Shown here in pieces: positions 1 through 7,286 of a stretch of 16,351 bases of DNA (the first letter of the stretch is position 1; the number at the start of each line of letters is the position of its first letter). A program made the translations under genes and the position numbers. This DNA comes from Actinomycetota bacterium (GTDB lineage: Bacteria; Actinomycetota; Actinomycetes; Nanopelagicales; Nanopelagicaceae): contig WLGP01000003.1 of the NCBI GenBank assembly GCA_009703165.1, forward strand, positions 1-16,351. Reading direction: 5' to 3'. A model generated the notes under the pieces. The model worked only from the letters and a program-made list of their open reading frames with translations, ran no database searches and was not told the origin of the DNA.

Positions 1-1
1 A

Positions 2-217
2 GGATTGAGCAGATTACTTCAGATCGGTAAAGATACTGAGCACGCTAAAGAGTGTGCTCGGTGGGAGCATCTAGATAGTAAGTGCGAGCGATCTGCTGAG
101 ATTGAAAAAGCTACGCAGACCACAACAAGTGTTCTCACGGTAGCTAAGAGTTCAACGATTGCAGCCCAGATTCGAGAGTGTGCCTATAGCGCTCTCGAAC
201 TTCTTGAGATGGATTAA
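2..217 (+). CDS. C-terminal part of an unrecognised protein (5' end outside window)
   Basis: An open frame runs from the window edge to a TAA at 215-217. A TTG at 5-7 could start a 70-residue protein, but no ribosome binding site can be seen this close to the edge, so a truncated longer gene is equally or more likely. The visible part is hydrophilic and probably helical, with three cysteines and a final stretch ending Leu-Glu-Met-Asp. I do not recognise a family. Support for a real gene comes from its stop codon, which overlaps the helicase stop codon on the other strand by two bases, the same tail-to-tail arrangement seen at 4864-4867. Function unknown. Confidence 0.45.
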   Translation, partial: GLSRLLQIGKDTEHAKECARWEHLDSKCERSAEIEKATQTTTSVLTVAKSSTIAAQIRECAYSALELLEMD

Positions 218-1527
218 GAAGAGATCTTCTTTGTACGAACTCGCGCCCGTTTTTCTCGGGTAGGAGCAGGCGCTTCGCTCTTTTCGCGAACTGGAGCAGC
301 CTTACGTGGCTTATCCATGCGACCGGTTGAACCTGCAGGAATTTTCATCATCGCATAGAGATGCTCTGATGATGAGTATGTCTCAACGGGTTCAGGTAGA
401 CCAAGGTGAAGAGCCATATCGATCATCTTCCAGCGAGCTAACTCATCCCAATCCACAAATGTCAGCGCAATGCCGTGAGCTCCTGCGCGCGCAGTACGAC
501 CAATTCTATGTACGTAGGTCTTCTCATCTTCTGGGCACTGATAGTTAATGACGTGTGTAATGCCATCGATATCAATACCTCGAGCTGCAACATCGGTTGC
601 GATCAGCACATCTGATTTGCCGCCCTTGAAATCATTGAGCGCTTTTTCGCGCGCAGCCTGTCCCATATCGCCATGCAGTGTTGCAGCTCTAAAGCCACGT
701 TCAATTAAATCATCTGACGTTTTCTGGCAGGCGCGCTTGGTACGGCAGAAGACGATGGTTGGACCGCGACCATCTGCCTGCAAGATGCGAGCAAGCATCT
801 CAATCTTATCCATTGCATGGGCACGAACAACGTGCTGCTCAATACGCGATACGACATTTCCTTCATCTTGAGAATCTTGAGTACGGATATGTACAGGCTG
901 ATTCATAAATTTACGCGCAAGAGCGATGATGTCTCCAGGCATAGTCGCTGAGAAGAGCATTGTCTGAGTGCGATTTGGAGTGCTGGCAAAGATTTTCTCT
1001 ACATCCGGCAAGAACCCAAGGTCGAGCATCTCATCGGCTTCATCGAGAACTACACGCGTGACACTGGCTAGCTTTACCTGTCCTTGGCGATAGAGATCAA
1101 GTAAACGTCCTGGTGTACCAACGATGATCTCAACGCCCTTCTGTAGCGCTTCAATCTGTGGCTCAAAGGCGCGTCCGCCGTAAACAGCTAAGACGCGAAT
1201 CTTTCTGCTCTGAGTGATCTCTTCTAGATCTTTTGTTACTTGAACGCAGAGTTCGCGCGTTGGAACTACAACCAATACCTGAGGTGAATCCTGGTATTCA
1301 AAGCTCTTCCACTCTTCATCTTCTGGAGCGATGACACGATCTACAAGAGGGATACCAAATGCAAGTGTCTTACCTGTTCCGGTCTTTGCTTGTCCGATTA
1401 CATCGCCATCTGCCAGAGCGATGGAGAGAACTTGCTCTTGAATCGGGAAGGGAGCGGTGTACCCATGTTCGTTGAGAGCAGCAATAGTCTCTTTACGAAG
1501 TGGTAGATCGGCAAATGTCAGAGTCAC
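214..1527 (-). CDS. rhlE: DEAD-box ATP-dependent RNA helicase (RhlE/DeaD type)
   Basis: ATP-dependent RNA unwinding in the cytoplasm, probably in ribosome assembly or mRNA turnover. All superfamily 2 motifs are visible in order: Q motif (FPIQ, residues 27-30), Walker A AKTGTGKT (47-54), PTREL (89-93), TPGR (138-141), the DEAD box (162-165), SAT (193-195), then in the second RecA domain IVFCRTK, ATDVAARGID and HRIGRTARAG. The last ~30 residues form a basic Lys/Arg-rich tail, common in this family for RNA contact. At 437 residues it has normal length and looks intact. It starts with GTG at 1525-1527, directly after the TAA of the DUF3107 gene, so the two are translationally coupled. The order tetR, DUF3107, helicase matches the Rv3208-Rv3208A-Rv3211 neighbourhood of mycobacteria. 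The exact paralogue (RhlE versus DeaD/CshA) cannot be fixed here. Confidence 0.95.
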   Translation of the reverse strand: MTLTFADLPLRKETIAALNEHGYTAPFPIQEQVLSIALADGDVIGQAKTGTGKTLAFGIPLVDRVIAPEDEEWKSFEYQDSPQVLVVVPTRELCVQVTKDLEEITQSRKIRVLAVYGGRAFEPQIEALQKGVEIIVGTPGRLLDLYRQGQVKLASVTRVVLDEADEMLDLGFLPDVEKIFASTPNRTQTMLFSATMPGDIIALARKFMNQPVHIRTQDSQDEGNVVSRIEQHVVRAHAMDKIEMLARILQADGRGPTIVFCRTKRACQKTSDDLIERGFRAATLHGDMGQAAREKALNDFKGGKSDVLIATDVAARGIDIDGITHVINYQCPEDEKTYVHRIGRTARAGAHGIALTFVDWDELARWKMIDMALHLGLPEPVETYSSSEHLYAMMKIPAGSTGRMDKPRKAAPVREKSEAPAPTREKRARVRTKKISS

Positions 1528-1785
1528 TTACAGCGCGCCAAAACCGACGCGACGTTCGGTCGGTTGGCCAATCTCCACATAACCAATACGAGCTGCAGGA
1601 ACAACGATCTCGTGTCCGCGTATATCGGTAAGGGTCAAAGGTGAGTTATCAGCCAGAGCTTGGGCGACAGCCTTCTTAATATCGGCTGGGCTTAATTCGC
1701 ACTCAAAAGCTAATTCACTAGAGATATCTGCAACAGCAATTCTGACGAGAGCTGCCTGAGAGCCCTCTGATTTCTTTGTACTCAT
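1528..1785 (-). CDS. DUF3107 family protein
   Basis: Small 85-residue protein of the actinobacterial DUF3107 family (Rv3208A/TB9.4 in Mycobacterium tuberculosis). The hallmarks are present: an N-terminal strand (VRIAVADISSELAFE), a helix beginning LSPADIKKAVAQAL, the VPAARIGYVEIG segment and the conserved ending RRVGFGAL. Molecular function is not established for the family. It lies between tetR and the helicase and shares its stop/start junction with the helicase. The ATG at 1783-1785 has no purine-rich ribosome binding site; instead TAGGAT (minus strand, 1797-1792) ends six bases before it, which fits a leaderless transcript. A perfect 13-bp palindrome lies just upstream of that box, so control by the neighbouring TetR protein is likely. 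Confidence 0.93.
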   Translation of the reverse strand: MSTKKSEGSQAALVRIAVADISSELAFECELSPADIKKAVAQALADNSPLTLTDIRGHEIVVPAARIGYVEIGQPTERRVGFGAL

Positions 1786-1791
1786 GGTTAC

Positions 1792-1797
1792 ATCCTA
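1792..1797 (-). promoter_or_regulatory. Probable -10 box of the DUF3107-helicase operon (leaderless)
   Basis: On the minus strand TAGGAT lies six bases before the DUF3107 ATG, so transcription would begin at or next to the start codon. It fits the TANNNT pattern of actinobacterial -10 boxes. No good -35 is visible; the palindrome at 1802-1814 fills the spacer region. Confidence 0.45.
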
Positions 1798-1801
1798 GGT
1801 G

Positions 1802-1814
1802 CAAGTGGCACTTG
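1802..1814. promoter_or_regulatory. Perfect 13-bp palindrome, candidate TetR operator
   Basis: CAAGTG-G-CACTTG is a perfect inverted repeat around one central base, in the 33-base gap between tetR and DUF3107. Its arms are too close to form a stable hairpin, which favours a protein-binding site over an RNA terminator. It lies four bases upstream of the DUF3107 -10 box. Its core AAGTGGCAC recurs at 2462-2470 in front of tetR. Confidence 0.5.
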
Positions 1815-1818
1815 ACTG

Positions 1819-2442
1819 CTATTCGGTGCGGGGAAAGCCCGAAATTCCACGCCACATCAAGTTCTCAACGAGATCAACCGCCTGCTGGCGAGTGAGTTTG
1901 CTATCGCGTTCAAGCCAGTGGCGTGCAGTTACTTGTGCATATCCAATCAAACCTACGCCGAGCAACATTGCAACTTCACGAGGAAGACCTGTGTCATTTG
2001 AGATGACGGCGCTGACAGCTGCGGCGCAGTCATATGTCATGCGATTAAGGCGTTCACGTACTTGTGGTTCAACGCTCATATCGCTTTCAAAGAGAAGGCG
2101 AAAAGCTTCGCCCTCTTTCTCAATAAATTCAAAGTAGGCAACAACAGTTGCTCGTACGCGTTTGGCGTTATCGGGCGTTGATGAAATCGCCTTCTGGATT
2201 TCAAAGACGAGTGAATCGATATGTAGATCAAGAACGGCAAGATAGAGATCGAGCTTTGATGGAAAGTGCTGATAGAGAACAGGCTTACTAACTCCAGCGC
2301 GATCGGCGATTTCATCCATTGCTGCTGAGTGGTATCCAGCTGCAGTAAAGACCTCAAGGGCGGCAGCGAGCAAGATTGCTCGGCGCTCATCGCGAGGAAG
2401 GCGAGCCTTATCGCCAATCGTTTGCTTATCGGTTGTGCTCAT
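1819..2442 (-). CDS. TetR/AcrR family transcriptional regulator
   Basis: A 207-residue TetR-family repressor. The N-terminal DNA-binding domain (about residues 18-64) shows the family pattern: RRAILLAAALEVFTAAGYHSAAMDEIADRAGVS is followed by KPVLYQHFPSK, with the helix-turn-helix at about 41-62. The remainder is the variable ligand/dimer domain, so no ligand can be named. The reading frame is open upstream to 2499, but I place the start at the ATG 2440-2442 because the protein then begins like its relatives and a -10 box TACGAT ends seven bases before it. It is divergent from moeZ and upstream of DUF3107 and rhlE; mycobacterial Rv3208 occupies the same place. Shared palindrome half-sites in front of this gene and DUF3107 suggest it represses itself and the helicase operon. 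Confidence 0.92.
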   Translation of the reverse strand: MSTTDKQTIGDKARLPRDERRAILLAAALEVFTAAGYHSAAMDEIADRAGVSKPVLYQHFPSKLDLYLAVLDLHIDSLVFEIQKAISSTPDNAKRVRATVVAYFEFIEKEGEAFRLLFESDMSVEPQVRERLNRMTYDCAAAVSAVISNDTGLPREVAMLLGVGLIGYAQVTARHWLERDSKLTRQQAVDLVENLMWRGISGFPRTE

Positions 2443-2449
2443 TGTCCTA

Positions 2450-2455
2450 ATCGTA
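2450..2455 (-). promoter_or_regulatory. Probable -10 box of tetR (leaderless)
   Basis: TACGAT on the minus strand is followed by seven bases and then the tetR ATG, the spacing expected when the first transcribed base is the A of ATG. No ribosome binding site is present. The half-palindrome at 2461-2475 lies just upstream, as at the DUF3107 promoter. Confidence 0.45.
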
Positions 2456-2460
2456 GACGC

Positions 2461-2475
2461 AAAGTGGCACGCTTT
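2461..2475. promoter_or_regulatory. Imperfect palindrome sharing the AAGTGGCAC core, candidate TetR operator
   Basis: AAAGTGGCACGCTTT matches its own reverse complement at five of seven pairs and contains the same nine bases AAGTGGCAC as the perfect palindrome at 1802-1814. It sits in the 59-base divergent region between tetR and moeZ, six bases from the tetR -10 box and just upstream of a possible moeZ -10 (TAGTCT, 2478-2483). It could therefore control both directions. Confidence 0.4.
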
Positions 2476-2501
2476 CATAGTCTGAGGCAGAATTACCAAT
2501 T

Positions 2502-3683
2502 ATGAAGACACCTCCTCTCGTATCTCCTGGCCCAGCTCTGACCGTTGATGAGGTGCGCAGATATAGCCGCCACCTGATCATTCCCGATGTGGCCATGGCA
2601 GGACAGCAACGATTGATGAATGCAAAGGTGCTCTGTGTTGGAGCAGGTGGTCTTGGATCACCAGCGCTTATGTATCTAGCAGCTGCCGGTGTTGGAACAA
2701 TTGGAATTGTCGAATTTGATACTGTCGATGAATCTAATCTGCAACGCCAAATCATTCATGGCCAATCAGATATCGGTAAGAGCAAGGCGCAATCTGCCAA
2801 AGAGAAGATTCTCGAAATCAATCCATACGTCAACGTGATTACACATGAGCTCCGCCTCGATGTCGATAACGTGATGGATATCTTTGCTCAGTACGACATT
2901 ATTGTTGACGGTACAGATAACTTTGCAACACGCTATTTAGTTAATGATGCGTGCGTACTTCTCAAGAAACCATATGTCTGGGGCTCTATCTATCGCTTTG
3001 ATGGACAGGCAAGTGTCTTCTGGGCGGAGTACGGTCCATGTTATCGGTGCCTCTACCCAGAACCACCACCACCAGGAATGGTTCCATCATGTGCTGAAGG
3101 TGGAGTGCTCGGAGTTCTCTGCGCAACAATCGGCTCAATTCAAACAACTGAAGCGATCAAGGTAATTACCGGTGTCGGTGAGCCGTTGATCGGCGAGCTG
3201 ATGATCTATGACGCACTTGAGATGAACTTTAGAAAGGTGAAGATCCGTAAGGATCCGAACTGCCCATTGTGTTCTGCCAATGCCACACAGAAAGCCCTTC
3301 TTCCTGACTATGAAGCATTCTGTGGAGTGCTCTCATCGCAGGCGCAAGAAGCGGTAACCGATTCCACCATTTCAGTGACCGACCTCAAGGCAAAGATTGA
3401 TAAGGGCGATGACTTCTATCTCGTCGATGTTCGGGAACCGAGCGAATTTGAAATTGTTCGAATTCCTGGCTCGCATTTGATTCCAAAACAAGGCTTTATC
3501 GATGGAACCGCGCTAGCTGGTCTGCCACAAGATAAGCCGATCATTCTCCACTGCAAGAGTGGAGTTCGTTCTGCAGAGTGCCTTGCAATCATTAAAGGTG
3601 CAGGATTTAAGGATGCATCGCATGTCTCAGGTGGAGTTATCGCTTGGGCGAAGCAGATCGATACATCTCTTCCGGTCTATTGA
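2502..3683 (+). CDS. moeZ: Adenylyltransferase/sulfurtransferase MoeZ (E1-like ThiF domain plus rhodanese)
   Basis: Activates a ubiquitin-like sulfur-carrier protein by adenylating its C-terminal glycine and then transferring sulfur to make a thiocarboxylate; actinobacterial MoeZ serves molybdopterin and CysO/thio-natural-product pathways. The N-terminal E1-like domain (about 14-260) has the nucleotide loop GAGGLGSP (47-54), the ESNLQRQ segment, DGTDNFATR, and two zinc CxxC pairs at Cys180/Cys183 and Cys254/Cys257. The C-terminal rhodanese domain (about 285-393) has the active-site loop HCKSGVRSAE with catalytic Cys351. At 393 residues it has full length with both domains intact. The ATG at 2502 is the natural family start; only a weak GAGG lies upstream. 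Its TGA overlaps the mshB ATG by one base. Confidence 0.94.
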   Translation: MKTPPLVSPGPALTVDEVRRYSRHLIIPDVAMAGQQRLMNAKVLCVGAGGLGSPALMYLAAAGVGTIGIVEFDTVDESNLQRQIIHGQSDIGKSKAQSAKEKILEINPYVNVITHELRLDVDNVMDIFAQYDIIVDGTDNFATRYLVNDACVLLKKPYVWGSIYRFDGQASVFWAEYGPCYRCLYPEPPPPGMVPSCAEGGVLGVLCATIGSIQTTEAIKVITGVGEPLIGELMIYDALEMNFRKVKIRKDPNCPLCSANATQKALLPDYEAFCGVLSSQAQEAVTDSTISVTDLKAKIDKGDDFYLVDVREPSEFEIVRIPGSHLIPKQGFIDGTALAGLPQDKPIILHCKSGVRSAECLAIIKGAGFKDASHVSGGVIAWAKQIDTSLPVY

Positions 3684-4549
3684 TGGGTAAGGATTACACG
3701 GGAGCTCGCATCCTCTTAGTCCATGCACACCCTGATGATGAGACGATCAATAACGGTGCAACCATGGCGATGTATGCAGCCCTTGGCGCACACGTCACCT
3801 TGGTTACATGCACGCGCGGTGAAGAAGGCGAAGTTTTAGTCCCTGAGTTAGCGCACTTGGCATCCACCCATGAAGATGGATTGGGTAAACATCGCGAAGG
3901 TGAACTTGCCGATGCGATGGCAGCACTAGGAATCGAAGATTTTCGATTCCTTGGCGCACCTCATGCGATCTTTCGCGATAGCGGAATGATGGGTACAGAA
4001 CCAAATGAACGCCCAGATGTCTTCTGGCAGGCAGATTTAGATAACACAACGGGCCATCTCGTTGAGATTATTGAGGAGATCAAACCTCACGTACTTATTA
4101 CCTACGATGAAATTGGTGGGTACGGCCACCCAGATCACATTCAAGCCCATCGCGTAGCGATGGAGGCGGCAAAGCGAGCAGAGTGGAAGATTCCAAAGAT
4201 TTACTGGAACACCATGCCTAAATCAGTTATTGCAGATGGCATGGAGAAGATGAAGGCTCTTGGTTCTGATTTCTTTGGAGCAGAGAGCGTTGATGATCTT
4301 CCATTTGCTAAAGATGATGAAGTTGTCACAACTCTTGTCGATGGAAATGCATATGTACAGGCAAAGATGGATGCGATGGCTGCACATAGAACTCAAATTT
4401 CACTTGACGGTCCATTCTTTGCTCTCTCCAACAACGTCGGATTGCAAGTCTGGGGAAATGAGTACTACACATTGGTTCACGGAGTGCCGGCAGCTCCATT
4501 TGATGACAATGGTCGAGAGACTGATCTACTTGCCGGAGTTGATTTCTAA
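3683..4549 (+). CDS. mshB: MshB: N-acetyl-1-D-myo-inositol-2-amino-2-deoxy-glucopyranoside deacetylase (mycothiol synthesis)
   Basis: Zinc-dependent removal of the acetyl group from GlcNAc-inositol, the second step of mycothiol synthesis. The 288-residue protein belongs to the LmbE/PIG-L deacetylase family. Its zinc-binding signature HAHPDDE gives His16 and Asp19 as ligands, with Asp18 as likely general base; the second signature GYGHPDHIQAH supplies the third ligand, His152. Specific assignment to MshB rather than the S-conjugate amidase Mca rests on overall resemblance (for example the start GARILLVHAHPDDETINNG) and on the following DUF6113 gene, which accompanies mshB in other actinobacteria. 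The frame is open back to 3644, but I chose ATG 3683-3685 because it overlaps the moeZ stop by one base and gives the normal N-terminus. Confidence 0.92.
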   Translation: MGKDYTGARILLVHAHPDDETINNGATMAMYAALGAHVTLVTCTRGEEGEVLVPELAHLASTHEDGLGKHREGELADAMAALGIEDFRFLGAPHAIFRDSGMMGTEPNERPDVFWQADLDNTTGHLVEIIEEIKPHVLITYDEIGGYGHPDHIQAHRVAMEAAKRAEWKIPKIYWNTMPKSVIADGMEKMKALGSDFFGAESVDDLPFAKDDEVVTTLVDGNAYVQAKMDAMAAHRTQISLDGPFFALSNNVGLQVWGNEYYTLVHGVPAAPFDDNGRETDLLAGVDF

Positions 4550-4867
4550 GTGAGATATCTCTTCTCCTTTATTGTCGGAGGTCTTACTGCTGCAGGCGGT
4601 GTATTTCTCCATCTCTCATATCCACCAGCAGGGCTAATCCTGGCTCTGGCCGGATCGGCTGCAACCTTCTGGTCTATCGGAAGGCATTACGGAAAACGTC
4701 GATTCAAGATGGCGGCTCTGGCAGGTTGGCTAGTTGTTATCAATGATGCGACAACATTTGGAGCTGGGGGAGAACTCTTAGTTCAAGGAGATCGCGCAGG
4801 CTTAACATTTCTTGCTAGCGCCGCCTCGATCGTTATTCTCTCTATCTTTCTTCCAGTAAGAGATTAA
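4550..4867 (+). CDS. Small integral membrane protein, DUF6113-like
   Basis: A 105-residue hydrophobic protein with about four predicted membrane segments (roughly residues 3-20, 26-44, 54-70 and 82-101) separated by short loops; the loop after the second contains the basic HYGKRRFK, probably cytoplasmic. GTG at 4550 follows the mshB TAA with no gap, so the pair is translationally coupled. A small membrane protein of the DUF6113 family is a frequent partner of mshB in actinobacteria; assignment is by position, size and composition, and its function is unknown. The stop overlaps the cysS stop on the opposite strand. Confidence 0.8.
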   Translation: MRYLFSFIVGGLTAAGGVFLHLSYPPAGLILALAGSAATFWSIGRHYGKRRFKMAALAGWLVVINDATTFGAGGELLVQGDRAGLTFLASAASIVILSIFLPVRD

Positions 4868-6222
4868 CTCCAGCTCTGGCCATCTGCGCCATCTTTGATC
4901 TGTAAGCCACTTTCTTCTAAGAGGGTGCGAAGGCGATCACTTTCTGCAAAATTCTTCTCAGATCGAGCCTTTGCTCGCTGCTCTAAGAGGTCGCTCTGCT
5001 CTTGCGTGAGTTCTCTGACAATTGGTGGGCGCGATAGATCTAGTCCAAGAATCTGATCTGCGGCAAGGAAAATCTCTGACTTTTCCTGCGCAGAATAATC
5101 GCTGCTCTTTTCAATAGCCCGCAGCCGTTGCAGGGCACGGGGTGTATCTAAGTCAGCATAGATTGCATCGATAAATTCCTGATCCATCTTCGGTTCTGTT
5201 TTGCTTGCCCCAGCGCTGACTAATCCACGCCATCTCTTGATTGTGCTGTGAGCTGCTTCAAGAGATGCCCAGGTCAGATCCATCTGCGAGCGATAGCGAT
5301 TTTCCAAGAAAGATAGGCGCGCTGCGAGTGGATCAATCTCTCGATCGATGATGTCTTGCAGCAGAACTACATTGCCCGCACTCTTTGACATCTTGCGCCC
5401 CTCAAAGAGGAGATGCTCTCCATGCACCCAATGAGTTACTACCTCTGTGCCGGTTAAGGAATTAGATTGTGCGCGCTCATTTTCATGGTGTGGGAAACGC
5501 AGATCGATTCCTCCAACATGAAGGTCGATAACTTCTCCTAAGTACTCTAACGACATCGCGCTGCACTCGATATGCCATCCGGGATAACCAGGGCCCCATG
5601 GCGTATCCCAAATCATCTCTGTGCGATCTCGCGCTAATTTCCATAGCGCCCAATCGGCATGAAATTTCTTAGCCCCATCTTCTACGTACTCGTAGCGATG
5701 GCCAGGCTTGAGGGCATCGAGTCGATTGCCGCTGATTGCTCCATAGCTGGGAAATGATTGGGCATCAAAGTAAACATTTCCATCTGCTGCAACGTAGGCA
5801 AAACCTTCTGCAATGAGTTTTTCTATCGAAGCAATCATCAGATCAATATTTTCACTGGCGCGTGGGTATGAACTAGCTGAGGTGATGTTAAGTCGATTCA
5901 AATCATGATGGAAACGATCTTCGTATTTGCGTGCGATAGCAAAGGGATCGAGTGATTCGCTCTTTGATTGGGCTAAGACTTTATCCTCGAGATCATTGGC
6001 CATATGCCCTACATCGGTAATATTTTGAATCAATGTGACTGCAAGCCCGGAATGCGTGGCTGCTCGCCAGATGAGGTCTGAAAGGAGAAAGGTTCGCAAA
6101 TTTCCAACGTGAGCATCGCGATATACGGTAGGTCCACAGCAGTAGACCTTTAACTCTGAGCCACGACCGGAGACGGGAAGTAGTTCTCGGTGGCGAGTTT
6201 CGTAGAGCTTTAACACGCGCAC
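4864..6222 (-). CDS. cysS: Cysteinyl-tRNA synthetase (CysRS-type)
   Basis: Class I synthetase that activates cysteine with ATP. The Rossmann signature is CCGPTVYRDAHVGN, with the HIGH-like motif at residues 38-41, and the second signature KMSKS is at 277-281. Zinc/cysteine ligands Cys29, Cys220, His245 and Glu249 are all present in their usual contexts (WHIECSAM and FPHHENERAQ). The last ~40 residues keep the CysRS C-terminal pattern (AKARSEKNFAESDRLR ending in a Gly-Gln-Ser-Trp), which the related mycothiol ligase MshC lacks; at 452 residues it is CysRS-sized, whereas MshC is about 410. tRNA charging is therefore the best call, though the MshB neighbourhood raises the question of MshC activity. 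It starts with GTG at 6220-6222, inside the end of the GNAT gene (13-base overlap). Confidence 0.9.
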   Translation of the reverse strand: MRVLKLYETRHRELLPVSGRGSELKVYCCGPTVYRDAHVGNLRTFLLSDLIWRAATHSGLAVTLIQNITDVGHMANDLEDKVLAQSKSESLDPFAIARKYEDRFHHDLNRLNITSASSYPRASENIDLMIASIEKLIAEGFAYVAADGNVYFDAQSFPSYGAISGNRLDALKPGHRYEYVEDGAKKFHADWALWKLARDRTEMIWDTPWGPGYPGWHIECSAMSLEYLGEVIDLHVGGIDLRFPHHENERAQSNSLTGTEVVTHWVHGEHLLFEGRKMSKSAGNVVLLQDIIDREIDPLAARLSFLENRYRSQMDLTWASLEAAHSTIKRWRGLVSAGASKTEPKMDQEFIDAIYADLDTPRALQRLRAIEKSSDYSAQEKSEIFLAADQILGLDLSRPPIVRELTQEQSDLLEQRAKARSEKNFAESDRLRTLLEESGLQIKDGADGQSWS

Positions 6223-7193
6223 TCCGAAGACTCTTGCCGCTCAATAAAGCTATATGTGTGGTGCACACGGAAGCCAAGCTTTTCATAGAGCGCTTGGGCG
6301 GCGGCATTACTCTGATCGAGCTGAAGAGAGATTTTATCTGCGCCATTGTCGAGAGAAATATTTGAAGCTGCCTGCATCACTAACTCTGCAAGACCGAGTC
6401 GTCTATAGGAGCCATCGACAAAGAGACGAGTAAGAATTGACCACGAGCCAAGAACGGCAAGCCTTGCAGTGGCTACGACTTTTCCATCCATTCGTAGTGA
6501 GATGTAATGGGCAGGATAAGCGCGCATGATTGGTTCGAGAATTTCATCACCATGAAGGGCTAGGAATTCTGGGGTTGGAATAGATTCGCAGCGCAGCTCC
6601 ACATTCTTCACATTAAGTGTTGGTGTGAGGTCGAATCTAGATTCAATATCTGAAACTAGAAATGCTGCGCCAACCTTTTCTCTCCAACCTTTATCAATCA
6701 AGTAATCCTTCAACTCTTGATACAGGGGGAGTGGACAGTGAAAGACTGCTGGCAATTGCGCCTTCGAATAAATCTCTTCAACGCGAGTGATTGCCTCTTC
6801 GATATCCAAACCTGGCTCGCCCCAAGGAGGCGAACCTTGGACGAGAACTGAATTCGCGCGATAGGTCACACCATCAGATATTCGTATCTGCCACTTGCCA
6901 AGTTCTTCGATCTTCAGTGCAGGCCAGGTTTGTGTAGATAAATTCTCGAGCTCGGCGATTCGAAGTGAGAGCGGCGCACCTTTGCCAGCGCTCTTCTTGC
7001 CTTCGACAATTGGATGCACGAGAGCAATCAATTGCGGATCAAATTCCACGACATCGCCTGACTTCTTGCGCAACGTGCTCTCTGATTCCAGGATTCCAAC
7101 AAGATCGCGATAGCCGCCCTCAGGATCATGCAGGCGCAAGGTCAACCGCTGCCCAATCAGCGCTGGGTCAAGGTGATCAGAACCTGCTCTCAT
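6210..7193 (-). CDS. GNAT family N-acetyltransferase, Rv0428c/Cg3035-like
   Basis: A 327-residue protein. Residues ~10-65 resemble the SH3-like N-terminal domain of the Rv0428c family (IGQRLTLRLHDPEGG, then a hydrophobic strand region). The middle (about 70-190) is less recognisable. Residues ~200-320 form a GNAT acetyltransferase domain with the acetyl-CoA loop RRLGLA at 264-269 and the C-terminal AQALYEKLGF pattern. The substrate is unknown; Rv0428c has been described as a protein acetyltransferase. It is not the tandem-GNAT mycothiol synthase MshD. The ATG at 7191-7193 is preceded six bases earlier by TAATGT, suggesting a leaderless transcript. It forms an operon with the overlapping cysS and diverges from fdxA. 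Confidence 0.82.
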   Translation of the reverse strand: MRAGSDHLDPALIGQRLTLRLHDPEGGYRDLVGILESESTLRKKSGDVVEFDPQLIALVHPIVEGKKSAGKGAPLSLRIAELENLSTQTWPALKIEELGKWQIRISDGVTYRANSVLVQGSPPWGEPGLDIEEAITRVEEIYSKAQLPAVFHCPLPLYQELKDYLIDKGWREKVGAAFLVSDIESRFDLTPTLNVKNVELRCESIPTPEFLALHGDEILEPIMRAYPAHYISLRMDGKVVATARLAVLGSWSILTRLFVDGSYRRLGLAELVMQAASNISLDNGADKISLQLDQSNAAAQALYEKLGFRVHHTYSFIERQESSECAC

Positions 7194-7199
7194 GGGCTC

Positions 7200-7205
7200 A
7201 CATTA
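7200..7205 (-). promoter_or_regulatory. Probable -10 box of the GNAT-cysS operon (leaderless)
   Basis: TAATGT on the minus strand ends six bases before the GNAT ATG. No ribosome binding site precedes that ATG. The spacing equals that seen at the DUF3107 promoter. Confidence 0.4.
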
Positions 7206-7231
7206 ACCGTGCGATTGAGAAGGCGCATGGT

Positions 7232-7237
7232 TAGAAT
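7232..7237 (+). promoter_or_regulatory. Possible -10 box of fdxA
   Basis: TAGAAT lies about 50 bases upstream of the fdxA start in the 93-base gap between the divergent GNAT and fdxA genes. No convincing -35 is seen at the right distance, so this is a weak call. Confidence 0.3.
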
Positions 7238-7286
7238 TGCCCCCATAGAGGCTTTAGCCAATTGAGTCCGCTTTCGGAGGTTGCTC

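Noticed and set aside
1802..1814. Palindrome as an RNA hairpin terminator for tetR
   Set aside because: With a single central base the arms cannot fold fully; only a four-bp stem is possible and no T run follows.
6210..7193. GNAT protein as mycothiol synthase MshD
   Set aside because: Only one clear GNAT domain is seen, preceded by an SH3-like N-terminus typical of the Rv0428c family; MshD has two tandem GNAT domains.
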